Assembly: GCA_009192285.1 (NCBI GenBank)
Contig: WBVU01000011.1
Coordinates: forward strand, 2,007,178-2,071,177
DNA length: 64,000 bases
Direction: 5' to 3'
Source: Morchella semilibera
Taxonomy: Eukaryota > Ascomycota > Pezizomycetes > Pezizales > Morchellaceae
Positions 25,716 to 39,500 of this stretch are shown here, piece after piece. Every line of letters starts with the position of its first letter. Position 1 is the first letter of the stretch. Position numbers and translations under genes: made by a program. The notes below the pieces were generated by a model that was not told where the DNA came from, searched no databases, and saw only the letters and a program-made list of their open reading frames with translations.

Positions 25716-28700
25716 TTCTTATTTTTTTTTTTTGATTGATGGAGGGATCGTCGTCAGGTGGGCTTTTAGGGTATTAAATGTGTGGCTATAATTAAATGAA
25801 TTTCCACCATCCACCCCAACCCCCCCCCTCCCCCCCCCCCCCCCCCTCACACCCCCCCTCCCCCATCCGCAGCAGCTTGAGACTCCAAGTAATCGGTACT
25901 GTAGTCGGTACGTACCTACATGTATATACCACTGTCCGGTTTGACTGACTGTCTGGCCAGAGTTAGAGTAGAAAGAAGGCCGGGTACACTACATTTCCCC
26001 AGACTTTTCCCTCGCCCTCCCTCCTGCTGGTTGGTTGGCTAGTGGTACCGGTTCTCTCTGACTACATGTGGGACTACTCTAGAATTTAAAAGCGCATATG
26101 TGCCCACTTGCAATGTGCATACATACATACTTCATATGATCCGGGCTACTCTTCTCGAGCGAGTAGGTACTTAAGTACCTCCTGTGGCTAATGTTAGAGA
26201 GACCCACCGCCGTCGAGGAGGTATCAAGCCCAACCGTCCCGCATGCATGCATGTATGTCCGTGGCTAGAGCTTCTCTCACAGCACAAAGGTACATACATA
26301 CATACTCTGCTCTACCCATACACCTCTGTACAACCCATCACTATGTACTTACTATGTACCCACATACATGCTATAGCTAATTAACCTAACCCAGCCCAGC
26401 CTCTCTCTCTCTCTCTCGTGGCAAGCTGCAGATAATTTACTGTCGTCCACTTGTCACCCCTTCCCTCTCTCGTTCCAGGAAGCTCTAGCCTGCTTTTCTT
26501 CCTGGGCCGACAGCGGATCATCCACGAGGCTTGCAGCAAGCAGAGTTTTGCGATGAAATCAAATTTCACTCCCTCCCTCCCAACCACCGTGTATGAGAGA
26601 AGGTGGCTTTAGCTCTCTAGGGTACCCTCCTGAAGATCCCTCTTTTTTTTGTAGTGGCGGAAAATTATTGTATTATCATTATCATTATTACTATTTTTTT
26701 TTTTTGAAATACCCGCCATAACAGCAGGTGGCTAGCTAGCTAGCTAGCAGCTAGCAGCCAGCAGCTAGTCTAGCCCGGAGCTCTCGAGGAGGAGGGGGGG
26801 TCACACACGCACGTCAAGCGTTTTGGATGTCTGTCTCCGTCCGATCAATTACATTTCCCGTGACCGCGCGCCCCATCCATTGTGACCGGCGGCGGCGGTG
26901 GTGGTGGTGATGGTGGTGGTGGTGATCTGATCTTCGTCGACAATAATAGCTGTCCGACAATCATTTCCGCTTCCCATCCCCCCCCCCCTTCCCCCTCCCC
27001 CCCTTCTCTCCACACTTGGGGGCCAGATCTCTGACAGATAGCATCCGAAAGGGGGAGAAGAAAGGGATGAGCGCCGGCGCTCGACACTATCACGTAGGTA
27101 GCTAGCTACCTACTACTACTGCTACTACTACGCCAGCAAAGACAGACATGTTCTCTACAAAGCTTGCTTTTTGACCAAACCCGGCGTGACAATGACAGGG
27201 CACATCATGGCTCGCAATCGGGGGCGGTTAGTTAGGGTAAGGGGTAAAACAGTAAAAGCAAAGCACTCATGGAAGAATAGTTACCCAAAAGGATACTGTG
27301 ACAAAAAAACCCTAACCTTGCGGATCTACTACCAGACGGGGCAAAGGATGGATAGAGACGGAGCAGCAGCAGTTGTACCTACATGAAGCAATTCGGAGTA
27401 GCTAGGGAAATAGAAAAATAGAATACCGCTGCAATTGCATGCCATGTAGTCAAGCTGTCAAGTCTGCCTCACTGTGAATCTAGCTATAGCACTCTACTCC
27501 CTTCCCTTTCTCTCTCTCTCACTCGAGATCTCACTCACTCACTACCTGCCCTATCTAGAGAGTATCAATTCCCACTCCGTAAGCGTCCAGCGGCAGCAGA
27601 AGGCACTCTAGGAGCTACCATTGTCGGGCATGTTACTACACAGGGCGTCCACTTTCAAATCATGCTGCTCCTGCTCTATCTCTGCGCTGCTTTCACACTC
27701 ACTCACTCACTCTCTTTCCAGCTTATGTCCCCTCCCCTCCCCTCCCCCCTACTTAGTTCCCACTACCCTGACCCTGCCCTGCCTGCCCTGCTCTGCCCGG
27801 TCCTGCCTTGCCCGGGGATCGTAACAACAATTCTCCGGGCGCTTCCATAAACTTTCCCCAAAGCGGGCATCCTCTACCTCCGGAGCAGCAGTCAACCTAG
27901 ATATTGCAAACAGCACCAGGTGGGAAGACAAAAAAGATGAAACCCCATCCCATGTGGATGCTTGTTCCGAAGATCGATATCAAACACATCTGATTCCGCG
28001 CGCTGCCCTTCGATAGTGCAGGCTACATAGCAACACAACACCCCATATGACACGAACACACTAGAAGATGCAACCACACCAACGTTTGACTTTTCATGGC
28101 TGGCGCTGGCTGGCTTGAGCCACCAATGAACTAGTCTTGAATCTGAACTGGGCGGGCCGGTGATTAGGTGCTGGGTTGCACTGGTAGGGCTGCAGGTGGT
28201 GGTTTTCCTGCTGCTGCTTCCTAATTCAGACATGCTGCCTACTTTTATTACGTTTTCTTCTTCTCTCTCGCTCTCCGTCTGTTTCTCCCCCCCTCCCACC
28301 CTTTCCCTTCCCCTCCGACTCCGATATAACATGTGAAATTGTAGGTTGAGACAGCGGAAAAGGCAGAATACGCGCTCATCTTCTCTCCGTATATTTGTTT
28401 TTTTTTTTGTAACAGGACGCTCGATCATTTACATGTGAGCGATGAGGCACCGATTCCCAGTTGCGTTTGACATCTCGAGATCTATCGCTCGAACCCTCAC
28501 TATCTGCCACACACCACTAGGTAAGTACTCACACACATCCCATATCCATACCCATACATACGAGAGAACCGGGGAACTACGGCGGCGGCGGCGTTTGGGA
28601 CACACACACACGGCGTACCTATGTACTTACTTAGCTACGTGAGCTGTTAACCTATGTTGCTGCTGCTGCTTCTGCTTCTGATTTCCGATAGATAAGGGCC

Positions 28701-29275
28701 GAGACAGTTCAAGTGAATGCAACACGGTGTCAGGAAGTGGTTAGCTATCATCAGCCATTAGCTGGCTGCTGTCCAGCAACCAGCCATCCAGCCAGCCAGC
28801 CCTAGCCCTGGGGGGGGGGATGGCGATGGGGATCGGGGGGATTACAAATTACTGTCTTTGGGGGGGTATTGGTGATCTGTTCTTTTCTTTTTTTTCCCCT
28901 TCTTTCCTTTTTATTTTTATTTTTATTACTTTCTCTCTCCCCGCCCAATACATATCATTCTCTATCTTTCTGTGTCACGGATGACAATTAAGACGGTTTC
29001 AAAGTGAGGGTTTTTTTTTCCTGTCTTCATCTCACTCGACTCGCCAGGATTGACTGTGGCTTGATTCTGGAAGGCTGCACAATTATTGTGGTCCGGCTAG
29101 GTAGTCAATAGAGTAGACAGAGTAGGAAGACCGCCGGCAAGGTAACCAGTCAGTCAGGTAGCCAGCACCAGTCACCCACTGCCTAGGGTGGACAGGTAGA
29201 CAGACAGACAGGTAAACACTGTAGGGCTGCTCAATCAGCACCACGCAACTGGACGGGAGGACGCAATGAAGAACC

Positions 29276-29302
<27 letters not shown>
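29276..29302 (+). repeat. Poly-A run, 27 nt
   Basis: An uninterrupted A run. No retroelement sequence is recognisable on its 5' side. Confidence 0.9.
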
Positions 29303-29307
<5 letters not shown>

Positions 29308-32300
29308 AACGGATTCCATAGGGCGAGCACAACGACACGACACGACCACGCACGACACAACCGCGTCGCATCGCCCGCAAACAAAGTTTATCTCACTTGA
29401 CGCAGTGTGCAAAGTCAGTAACGCCATCGAAGCATGAGCAGTCAGGGGAGGTCTACATACATCGTCACCCGGTTGAGTGGACATGGGCCCGCATGCACAA
29501 TTGTTGTTTGTGTGCCTCTACATGGGCATGAATCGAATTTGATGAGAACAAAAAAAAAAACGGCTAAAAAAGAATCACGATACCCTACCGGCCGGTCTCA
29601 ATCAATTAATTACAAACCGGACAGGGCAGGCGGATAGGAAGATCGTCATGACGAACGCCGCCGCCGCTCCTGCTGCTGCTGCTGCTGCTGCAGTACGTCA
29701 ACTGCACAGCTATGTAGGTAGCTAACTAATTTGTTAATTGGGTAGAGTGGGAGAGTAAGGAGTAAGAGGGCTGAAAAAAAAAAAAAAAAGGTCGGATGTC
29801 AGGTATCGTGACCTTTTGTTGACAGCAGGCAGCAGGTGGGTATGTGAATGTGAGTAAGTAGTAATAGTCTCGATAGTATTATTGTCGATGTCGTCGTCGT
29901 CGTCGTGTCCAGCGAACGACATAGAAAGGAATTTACAAGCCACTTACGTACCAAATGACAGCTCGCCCAGTCCCAAGATCCACTAATATTAGTCCTCTCT
30001 ACTAGTTAACAAGTAGAATAGCGTTGGTTACCTTCCTCCTTCCCCCAGAGGAATCGCTAGCCAGGTACCCAAACAAACATCGTATGTATCGTATCCCCAA
30101 AAACGCACCGTAGATCAACCGCACCCGTCTCAGGTACATACGTACATCACGTTTCTTTCTTCTTCCAGGCCATCTGACTGGCAGCCCTATTATGGGGAGG
30201 GGACGAGTTATTTTGTTTCTCCTGGACTGGACTGGCCGACATCTCCCTTCCTGTTTCTCTAGTGCCTGTTAGTTGGCTTGCTTGTTGTCGTGGTGCTACT
30301 GGTTTCTTTTTTCTTTTTTTTTTTGCTCTCGCTTTGTCACCTAATGCACCCCGCATGATATACGGTAGATCCTACGAGCCTCACTCTTCACCTCACTTCA
30401 GTAGCCTCACACTCAATACTGCCAACTCTACACCTGCACTGCGCGTAGAATCCGAGTGGCCAGACCATGTGCTGTGCAGACTATTCATTGGTTTCTTTCG
30501 TTTCTTTTTCTCCTCTCTCTCCACTCACCTACCATTCGGGGCTATTTTCTTGTTTCCAGGAACGTTTCATGTTCTTCTTTGTTTCCGTTTCTTGTTTTTT
30601 TTTTTCAGGATATGCTGTATTTGTTTTTTCGTCTTTTTTGTTTTTTCCATCATCCAGTTTTCGTCTCCCCGTTTTATTCCATTTCCACCCGTTTGAGGAA
30701 TTCCCTCTTTCACCCCACCACCACCCCCGTCCTCCGACTGCTGCTGCTGCTGCTGTTGCCTGCAAGTAAGTGGCCAACTAGCGTATTACCAGATGTATGT
30801 TCACAGATCCCGAATCGCTGTTCGCGTTCGTTCGTTCGCAAGGCAGAGCAGAAGTGTCCTCTGCGGCTGTTTGTCTGTCATACAAAAAACCTACGCGTGA
30901 CATGACTGGCCGCTTGAGTCAGTGACCAACCAAGCTAACCCTCTTCCCCCTCCCCCCTCCCCCCACCCCACCCCGCAAACCCCTACCCTACCTACCTTGT
31001 GCAGGGGTGTGATCGTGTGAGTGTGTGTGTGATGCGCCCTTTTCATCGATCTTGCGTTTGTTTGCAGGGCAGACCGATTTGGTTTCGTTTGTGACCCTCA
31101 GGAAACGAAGGGTTAAAAGAGCGAGTTGGCTGAAAGGGGGGGGGGTGAGTAGGTAAGCATGCAGGTGGTGGGTGGTGGACACTGGTGGTGATGGGGGCTA
31201 AAAACAGATTTATCAGCCCTGAGAAAGAAGCAAATTCTACTGTAAGGGTTTTGAAATTTGAAGGGGGCCGGAAAGGGGTGTATTAGCAACAGTTTCGGAA
31301 CCCTCGTTTTCCTGTAAGCAGTGCTTTTTTGAGGGCTCGTGGTCCCCCCCTAGGTATGTAGCTACATGCATAGAGTAGCTAGCTAGCTAGGTGCTAATAA
31401 TAAAACAATAAATTACTCTAGGTCCATACTAGCAGTACGTAGGCAGGCAGGTAGACTGGTGACAAGAATAGGGGGGTCATTTACAGCTATTTTGAAAATA
31501 GCAGGAGGACAGGGCATGGGATAAGGGAGCTATCGTACTCTAGACATCATAGACACAGACAGTATGACGATGTAGTGTAGTAGCTCTCATGTACCTACGT
31601 AATCCACGGTGTGCGTGTGTAAATCACCAAGTATCACCCGCCCTCCCCCTCCCCCTTCCAACCCCCCCTTCCACCCTCCTCCGGATTCTTCCGGTCAGCA
31701 AACTCTCACTCACCGTTCAAACAACCTTTCTTTACCACGTTTCCACCGCGCCCTGGTCTGGCTGGTCCCTGGTCTTGGCCCTGGTCATGAGGGTTAGGGG
31801 TCTTTGGATCACAAACCTACCACCATCTTTCAGGAAGGAGGAATACAATACATAGGGAGGAGGGAGGAGAGTGCTATGACACATTCCCCACACACTGCTA
31901 GCTGCTGCTCGTTTCACAGCATACCCCGCGATAACCCTCCGCTACCTACCTACTACAAACCCTTGCTTTTTCACACTGCCCCCCCCGGCTGGTCTGTGAC
32001 TCTTTCGCCTTTTTTTCAGCTCCCACTGGCTTCCATCCAGGATCGACGGTGGTCCCGGTGAAGCGCGTGTGTGTGTGTGCGTGCGTGTGTGGAACCCCCC
32101 CCTCCGTCATTCACAAAAACAGGTGGACCCTTGCAGAGGATCGCGGATTCACGTGAGGAGGGAGGAATTATGCGTGGAAGACAAAAGACTCATACGCATG
32201 TATATAGATGGGTGGAGTATATCTCTCGGCGCGGTTGTTTACCCGCTGCCGCCACCGCGTGGGAGGGTGTGTGGTGGGATGGGGGAGGAATTGGGAGACA

Positions 32301-32920
32301 TTGTTGGCCAATTTGTGTTGTGCTCCGCCGCCGGCTCTGGGGTAGGATGTGCTAAGGGCCTGTAGACTATTTTCCGTACCTACATACTGTAGCTAGCTAG
32401 CTAGCCAGGGGTGGGGGGAGGGCGTATGACATATGTGCTCTTGTCTCGCTAATCTAATTAATCTACCTATATTATATAGTGCTGCTGCCTAGTGCTTGCT
32501 TTCTAATTGTATTGTGTGGGTACATAGTCAAGTGAGATGTCGCGAGAATGTACTTTTAATCTTTCTTGCAGCTGAGGATGAGGCTTAAGGTTTGGTGGCT
32601 ACAGGCTACAGCACGGGACCACCCCTCCCCCCATCGCTAGCACTGTATGTACGACGATCCCGCTGTTACCTGCCTGCCTGCCTGCCTGCGGGCAGTGCAA
32701 TCTGCGACAAACGGCTAGGTACCAGCGCTGCTGCGCGATTTTGGCGATCGATAGCCGCGCCGCAGAAGGGGCAGTAGCAAAGAGGAGGCTCTTTTCTCAT
32801 GTTACACCCGCCACTCGCTATGGCGGGCAATGCTTTCTAATTGCATAGCCCTAACAGAGAAGACCAAGCTTTGGAAGCAGGTACTGCTCTAGTAGCAGCG
32901 ACAGGTTAGGCGGGCACTTA

Positions 32921-32944
32921 GGTAGGTAGGTAGGTAGGTAGGTA
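32921..32944 (+). repeat. GGTA tetranucleotide repeat, 6 copies
   Basis: Six perfect GGTA units. GTAGGTA is also the commonest flank of the TACATGTA palindrome in this window. Confidence 0.9.
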
Positions 32945-35900
32945 CTGGGCTGTGCTGTGCTGCTGTGACATGACCGTCAATCTCCTCCCCCCCCCCTCCA
33001 AAATACTCAGCCAGTAGATACAGGCCATCACACGACACATCCCACTGCCGCTCTGTGATCTTTGGCATGAAGAGCTCTGACCCAGATGCTTCCCATCCCA
33101 TCCCATGTATCGTAAGCGAGGCCTATGGATGCCTCTCAATCTTACATATGTACATGTTGTTTGGTATAATATGATATGATCTTCCTCTCTCCTCTGATCT
33201 GCTGTAGCCGGACGCACTGCACAAGTGTATGTATGTGGGACCCTATTTACCCGGCGCGTAGGCGGGTGTAGCCAATCACAAGCGCATTTCCCGCTAGCTG
33301 AGGTGGATGATGGGCCTTGGCGGAAATTCCGGGCGGGATGAAAATAGCGCCCAGTCAGAGCCATTGGAATGGTCCGAACCGGTATATTTAGGGCCATGGG
33401 ACCGTTGCAATTGGTAAGCTGCTGCTATTGGGATTGGGTTGGGTAATATGGTGATTGTGAGGCTCTCTCTCTCTCTGTTTATATGATCGTTCATTGGTAA
33501 GGACGGGATTACGGACGGGATGAACGCAACGCTGCGCGGTAAGAATAGTACCCTACGGTCTACCATGTAGCGTACATGCTAAGTATGTAGCTGCTATTAT
33601 TATATCGGAAATTACAGGACCGCGCCCGACCGGCAGACTGGGAAGTGAAAACTTAACCTTAAAAAACTCGGTGCTGTTGGGACCGGAGAGTAGCCAATCG
33701 GTATAGTAGGTACATGTACATGTAGGCAGGCTGTTCTTTTTGATCTAGGTAACTTTTCCCAAGGTTTTGGTAGCCGCCAGGGTCGGATGCGGGAATGTGT
33801 ATTTTTTGATTCCACGCTGTTGAATCTCGTGGGAGCCAATCGGTGGGATTGGTTATTATTTTTTATTTTATTTTTTTGAATGGAGAACGAATCGGTATGT
33901 GGTAGGTACATGTCGGTATTTCGAGGTAAAAAAAAAAAAAAAAGGTACATACCTACAACTTAGAGACGCCCATCATCGGACTGGAACGCAAACCTTAAAG
34001 TTGGATGATTGACATTGCGACATTGCGGCATTGCAATTGATTACCACCACGTACGTGTACCGGGCTGGCCTGTCCAATTCGCCCAATAGCTATAGTAGTA
34101 GTAGTAATAATAATATAACCACCGGTCCATATATAATGTAGATGCACAGCCAGCCAGCCAGCCTCCTGTAGGTTTTGACAGACGCCAACACGGGCGGGAC
34201 GATCATCAGATCATGCAAAAATGAGATTGCGACAGATGTGCCCTCGGATCACGTATGGTATACATATCGTTAAGTATAATCTGCATGAGGTGATCATGAA
34301 GTGGCGGGCGCCTAAGGCGTCCAGCGTATTGGGGCGATTACGGTTACTCGATATGTAGTGATCTGCACTATGGGTTGGGGGGGGAGGGCATTGTAAGAGG
34401 TAGTAGCGCGGCAGTCACAGATAGATTGGTAGATTATGTACTCTAGATATTGGTAACGACTACGAGAGAAGCAGTAGCAGCGCGGCTACAAATGTATGTA
34501 ACAAAGTCGGACGGATCTTCACGGGCTATCACTCACTCGCTCACTCACTCACTCACAACCAGCACGCTAGCGCCCGAGACCGGACCGGAGAGATGAGCGG
34601 GCACTCGCCCGTTTACCTCCATTCACGCGCCATGTCACAATGCCCCCCCCATCCTGCCTTGACCTTGGGTATCGTATCGCCTGTATGTCTGATTGCCATT
34701 GCCAGCCTACCCTTGGCCTTGGTTCTCCCCCGTGGGCGTAGAGCAGAGCAGCATAAATTAAGAGCTGTCATAATCATATGCAGCAATTGCCATACCGACT
34801 AGAGTACACTACACGACACTACGGCGTGACTAGCGGAGAGATGAGCGTCCCCCCCCCCCCCAGCATCGTCCGATCCCGGCATGTCGCGATTACCGCAGGA
34901 ATTGCATCCCAGCAATTAAATTTAATATTCATGGAATCACGCACTATCACTCACTCACCCACATCCTGGAGCCACTTTCTTTCCTTTTTTTTTTGGGGGG
35001 GGGGGCTCTCGCCACATGGAGCCCCCAGCCACTTTCGACGTGGCAGGGGGTCCCTCCCCGGAGTTGTTCCTTTCTTTCTTTTCTCTCTCTCTCTCTTCCG
35101 GTGGTATCCGGTGCTGGCCGGCGCGCCCAGCTAGCTGCTTGATGGTATCGTGCAATTGTGTCTCCGGGCATTAATTAGGCCCAAAAGAGGCGGGTTGTTG
35201 GCAAGCTGTATATCACGGCTTCACGGCCTCAGGGCTGTCAGCGAGGCTGTCCTAGCTAGCTAGGTGTTTTTTAAATTGGGAGAGCGAACCGGTGGTGGTT
35301 TGAAACGAAAGGATAAGAGAAAAAAAAAAGGAAAACTCTTGGGTTGTCAGAAAAAAGCAAAAAAGGTTGTATGTAGTAGATCTTGTTATCTCTTATCGAA
35401 TAGTTTGATCTCCAATACAATTTTAACCCCAACCCCCTACTACGGGGGGGCAGACACATACTCTACTTACACTACAGCTAGGTATCTTGGTGGTCAAGAC
35501 TAAATTAATAAACAGCTACTCAAGTTGCTCTTCGGATGGTGGAAGCATTGCCCAAATAACAGGTATTTTGAAGCAGTCTTCCTCTAGCTGCAAGGTACTG
35601 GTTTTGGGCACTGCGTACGTATATATATGGCTCGATCCCTACGGAGCGAAGTGAAAGTGAAGGGAGGATTGTAAATAAGACTCCCAAACAGGTTTTTTTG
35701 TTTCATTTCTAGAGGGAGAGGATGTTGGATCGAGCGTGCGAGGAGAACAGAACAGTTTTAGCAGCATCCCAAGTCGGCGGTGTGCATTAACGTTTTCACA
35801 TCCCTAGACACACCATCACTACCACCACCGTCGCACCGTCACTCACACACACACACACCAACAATCCATAGTTCCAATTAATTTTTTCCATCGTCCTCCT

Positions 35901-36587
35901 ACTCGTCCTATTACCCCCCCCCCCTCCCGGGCTCCCTTCCAATTGTCCCAAAACACGCACCGACAAAGAGGAAAAAGAAAGGAAAAAAGAGACATAAAAC
36001 CTACACACATCTAAAAACCACCGTGTCGTTTTTATATATATCAAAAAAAAAAGAGAAAAGAAAAAGAAAGAAAAAAAAGACAAAAAATATACATCGCTTC
36101 CCATGCCGATATGCCTTAGTTAGTCAATAGGAAAATACCCCACCCACCCTCTCTCAACCTCCAATTCCAATTCCCGTTTTTTCAAAAGTAATTTCATCGG
36201 ACGTTCCATGCATTCCAAACAGCAGCAGCAGCAGCAATACATACAAGACCCTCCGCAACCCCCACCCCCCCCCCCCTAACAAGGCCGAAGGAACCTTCGC
36301 ATAGACAGAGATAAATGAAAAGAGAGAGAAGAAGAAACCGGTTGGATAGAGTGCTGGTATGGAGTATAGAAATCAAAAAAGAAAAAAGAAAAAACACCGT
36401 TCCAAAAGACGCGTGAAAAAAAAGAAGCAAAAAAAAGGATCCTCCAAACCCAAGCCAAGCCATGTCAAAGAGAAAGGAAAACCCGAAATGCTAACTGTCA
36501 AATGGTAAATAGTCCTAATGAAGAATAAAGTCATAAAGAAAGCTACAAAAAAAGAAACCGTATGTATAAAATAAAAATAAAAAAAAG

Positions 36588-39500
36588 TCACATGACAAAC
36601 CCAAGCGCCTCGACTCCCTTCCAAGCGGCTTTAACGTGCCATGGGACGACACTTCCCCGGCCGCCCATCTCTACAACACCCTTGAATTGACCCAACGTAA
36701 CCAAGTCTCTATACGCGCTCAAAACTTCTCTCAGCAGCGCATTACCAACCCCTGAGCCCCGCACTACCTCGACTCCAAGAACAACCATATCATCTCCTTC
36801 TCCGGTGCCGCCGCGCTTCACGAGGTATCCCATACAGCTGCCGCCGAAACCGCTGTCATCTTGGCCCAGTAACAGACCCCGCCTCCATCGGTGTGCGCAC
36901 ACAACGCCCCACACCTCATCGCCAAAGTCGACAAGATTCGAACCTGGGTCAAGCTCAGGCATTGGATCTGCTGATGGCGTGTTAGCCGTGGTGCCGAATT
37001 GGTCTGGCGACACAATCGAATTTGCCCCCGGCGTGGGTGTTGTGACCCCAGGGGGAGTGCCGGTGTATGCCGAGACCATTGGGTTGAATTGCGTCGGCAC
37101 AATGGGTGGCAGCATTGGAGTCACTGCTAGCGGGGGCGCCACATCTGTAGAGAGCAGAGTGAGTGTATGTGTTAGATTCTGAATCGAATTTCGCGATAAG
37201 CGTCCCCAGATGTCGATCTCGTCGGACATCATGGTACCGACTTTGACAAACATGAGTCTCCACGCGACCCTCCGGATTCGCACAATCTCCAGTGTCTTGT
37301 TCCATATCTCACGGCATACGTCCTCAAAGACGCGAAGTACCGTGCAGCCCTTGCGGCCGAGACAGTAGCTTTCCGTAGCTTGCAGTTCGCCCCAGTTGTC
37401 AGTCCAGGCAACAGAGACCCAGCGTTCATCAAGGCTCTGTGCGTAGGCGACATGGAGGATAGAGTTCTCGTATAGCAACGCAGGGGAAGGGTCGGTCACG
37501 CGGAATTCAATTGTCTTAGGTGGTGACCGTGCGAGATATATAGATGGTGAGAATGTCTTTTGCGCCTGTATGATGATACGTGATGGACCAGTTAGCAATT
37601 GCATTACCGCACATGAGGTTAGTTGCATAAGGTTTGGGGGGTCATGCAATGCCACCACAACATACCTCGTCTAGTGAGCTCATCCCGTCAGTCGGCATGC
37701 AGCGATTGTACACTTCTGTTGCAAAGGTCGCCCACTCATTCTGACCTCTATTCACGATTCCAACCTTGGCGGCCACGAACTTGGCTGGGACAATCTGCAG
37801 GACCAAATTATTCCGTCTGGGGTTCATCTGCATATTTAGAGCGTAGATTTTGGTCATGCGCATGAATCCGGCACAAATGTCGACCACGGCGCTGGGGTGG
37901 TCAAAAGGGTTAATGACGTAGACCACAATATTCTGCAGTTCATCGGCCACATTGGCTAATATCGCCCCAAATTCAGCCATACCGTCCATCAACGCAAAAA
38001 TACCCTTTTCAAGGCTGTCAATCTCCCCATCTTTCGGAATAATCCCGAACGCTCCGTTCGAGATGCTTGACGCGTCTAACCGTCCACGTACATGTGTCCC
38101 AAAGCGCCCAGATTCATACGAGAATGAAACGCGTTCCAGGAACCCGTCTGCGGCATCTTCCATAGCCTTGGACGCGGGATGCAGGCAAAAGCCAATGACA
38201 TTCTTCTGTCCGGAACATGGGCCGAAGCCAAACGTCTCCCAGAAACGGAGTGCAGGCGGCAGGATCTCCAGTGCTTGCTCGGCGCGATGAATATGGACAT
38301 GTGGGGGTGGCAGTCTAAAAATGGCGGAATTGGCGGGCGTTGCTGGGTCAGATGGTCGCTTATTCAGTGTGGGGGGGTTGATCCCGCGTCTTGGTTGAGC
38401 GATGGGACGCATAGACGCCGCTCTGCCGACCAATAATGGCGGCTCTATCACGGCGTCTGCTACCGTCACGTATGTTTCGAGTGTGCACCTGGCGACTCCC
38501 CCGCTTCCAAATAAGCCCTTGACAGCCTCCTCGACCACCTCTTCATCCTTTCCTTTACGCCTTCGCAGTAAGCACCACTCTTCAGTGTCGTCTTCTATCG
38601 TGGTTTCCCATGCACCGCCTTCTAGGAGTGTCCCCAGTGGTTTCGACGTCCCGCTCACAACTTGCTCCCGGACCAGCTTGCTAACCGCCATGAAATCCAC
38701 TTCCCCAAGCTCCGCTAATGATATCGCGTCTGTCTCTAGGGTCATGTTTGAAAATACTCCAACAAGTGAGCAATCAGTCGGGTCAGGTACCATCACTTCC
38801 CATGGGGGAGGCGCAATATCGCCAGGAACATCCACTTCTCCATCAGCGCCAACACCGGCCTCCCGTTTCAATGTATCCACTATTGGACTCTCCGCTTCAT
38901 CATCATACACCCATTTTCTTTTCTTGCTTCCCCCAGTACTGCCGCCATATGCAACCGCTAAGGGGCTTGTGTAATATCGACCTCCGGCATCTGCTTCGTC
39001 TTCTTCCGTTTCGTCATCCGCGTCGCTCTCAATGCTGCTCTCCTCAGTCCACTCGTTGTCACTGTAGTCTCTTGGGTCACATTCATCGTCATCCGGGCTT
39101 TCTGCCATAACTGCGTCATCTGCGAGTACAACCTCTGTGACCTCCGGAGCTGTAGCTTCTGCGTTGTCCTCGACAACTACAGACTGGACGAAGATACCTC
39201 GTTTTCGTTTCTGTCCACTGGGTGTGGAGGGAATTTTGGGGGTCTCTAGTTTGCCTTGCTTATTCTCAAACTCCTTCAATTCCTTGTCTTTGATGCTTTC
39301 TGGTAGGAAGTAGCGTCCACCGGGTGCATATCTCCGGTCGGTCATTTCAATCTTTGGAGTGAAAGTAATTGGTGAATAAAGCGACATTCTCCGTTTCGCC
39401 TCACTGACTCCCCCGCTCGGGGGTGGGGGTACACCATTGTTCTGTGGCGTTCTCATTGTACCGCCAGTCATTGGTGGGGTCGGGTGCGGTTGGTTATTGG

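Larger units (their letters stand above)
19878..36587. other. 16.7 kb gene-free tract, dense in microsatellites
   Basis: No open frame here gives a recognisable protein. The stretch is packed with simple repeats: GA/CT, GTG, AGT, GGTA, GGAT, TAGC, CTGC, CATAC and GCACTC units, and homopolymers of A, T, C and G. It also has several long pyrimidine tracts on the plus strand (about 20430-20480, 21386-21420, 25570-25622, 28880-28930, 30490-30660). Consensus-like splice donors (for example at 28519 and 30764) and acceptors after T-rich tracts occur, so untranslated exons of a gene or a long noncoding RNA are possible. Nothing in the sequence proves it. Confidence 0.55.

Noticed and set aside
27892-28428. 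178-codon minus-strand frame
   Set aside because: No domain, composition follows local simple repeats (SEREEE from a CT tract), and no splice-supported extension.
19878-36587. Transposon remnants as the explanation of the gene-free tract
   Set aside because: I could read no reverse transcriptase, integrase or transposase motif and no long terminal repeats. Simple repeats dominate instead.
38402-38974. 190-codon plus-strand frame opposite Med13
   Set aside because: Antisense shadow of the same exon, with no recognisable protein features.
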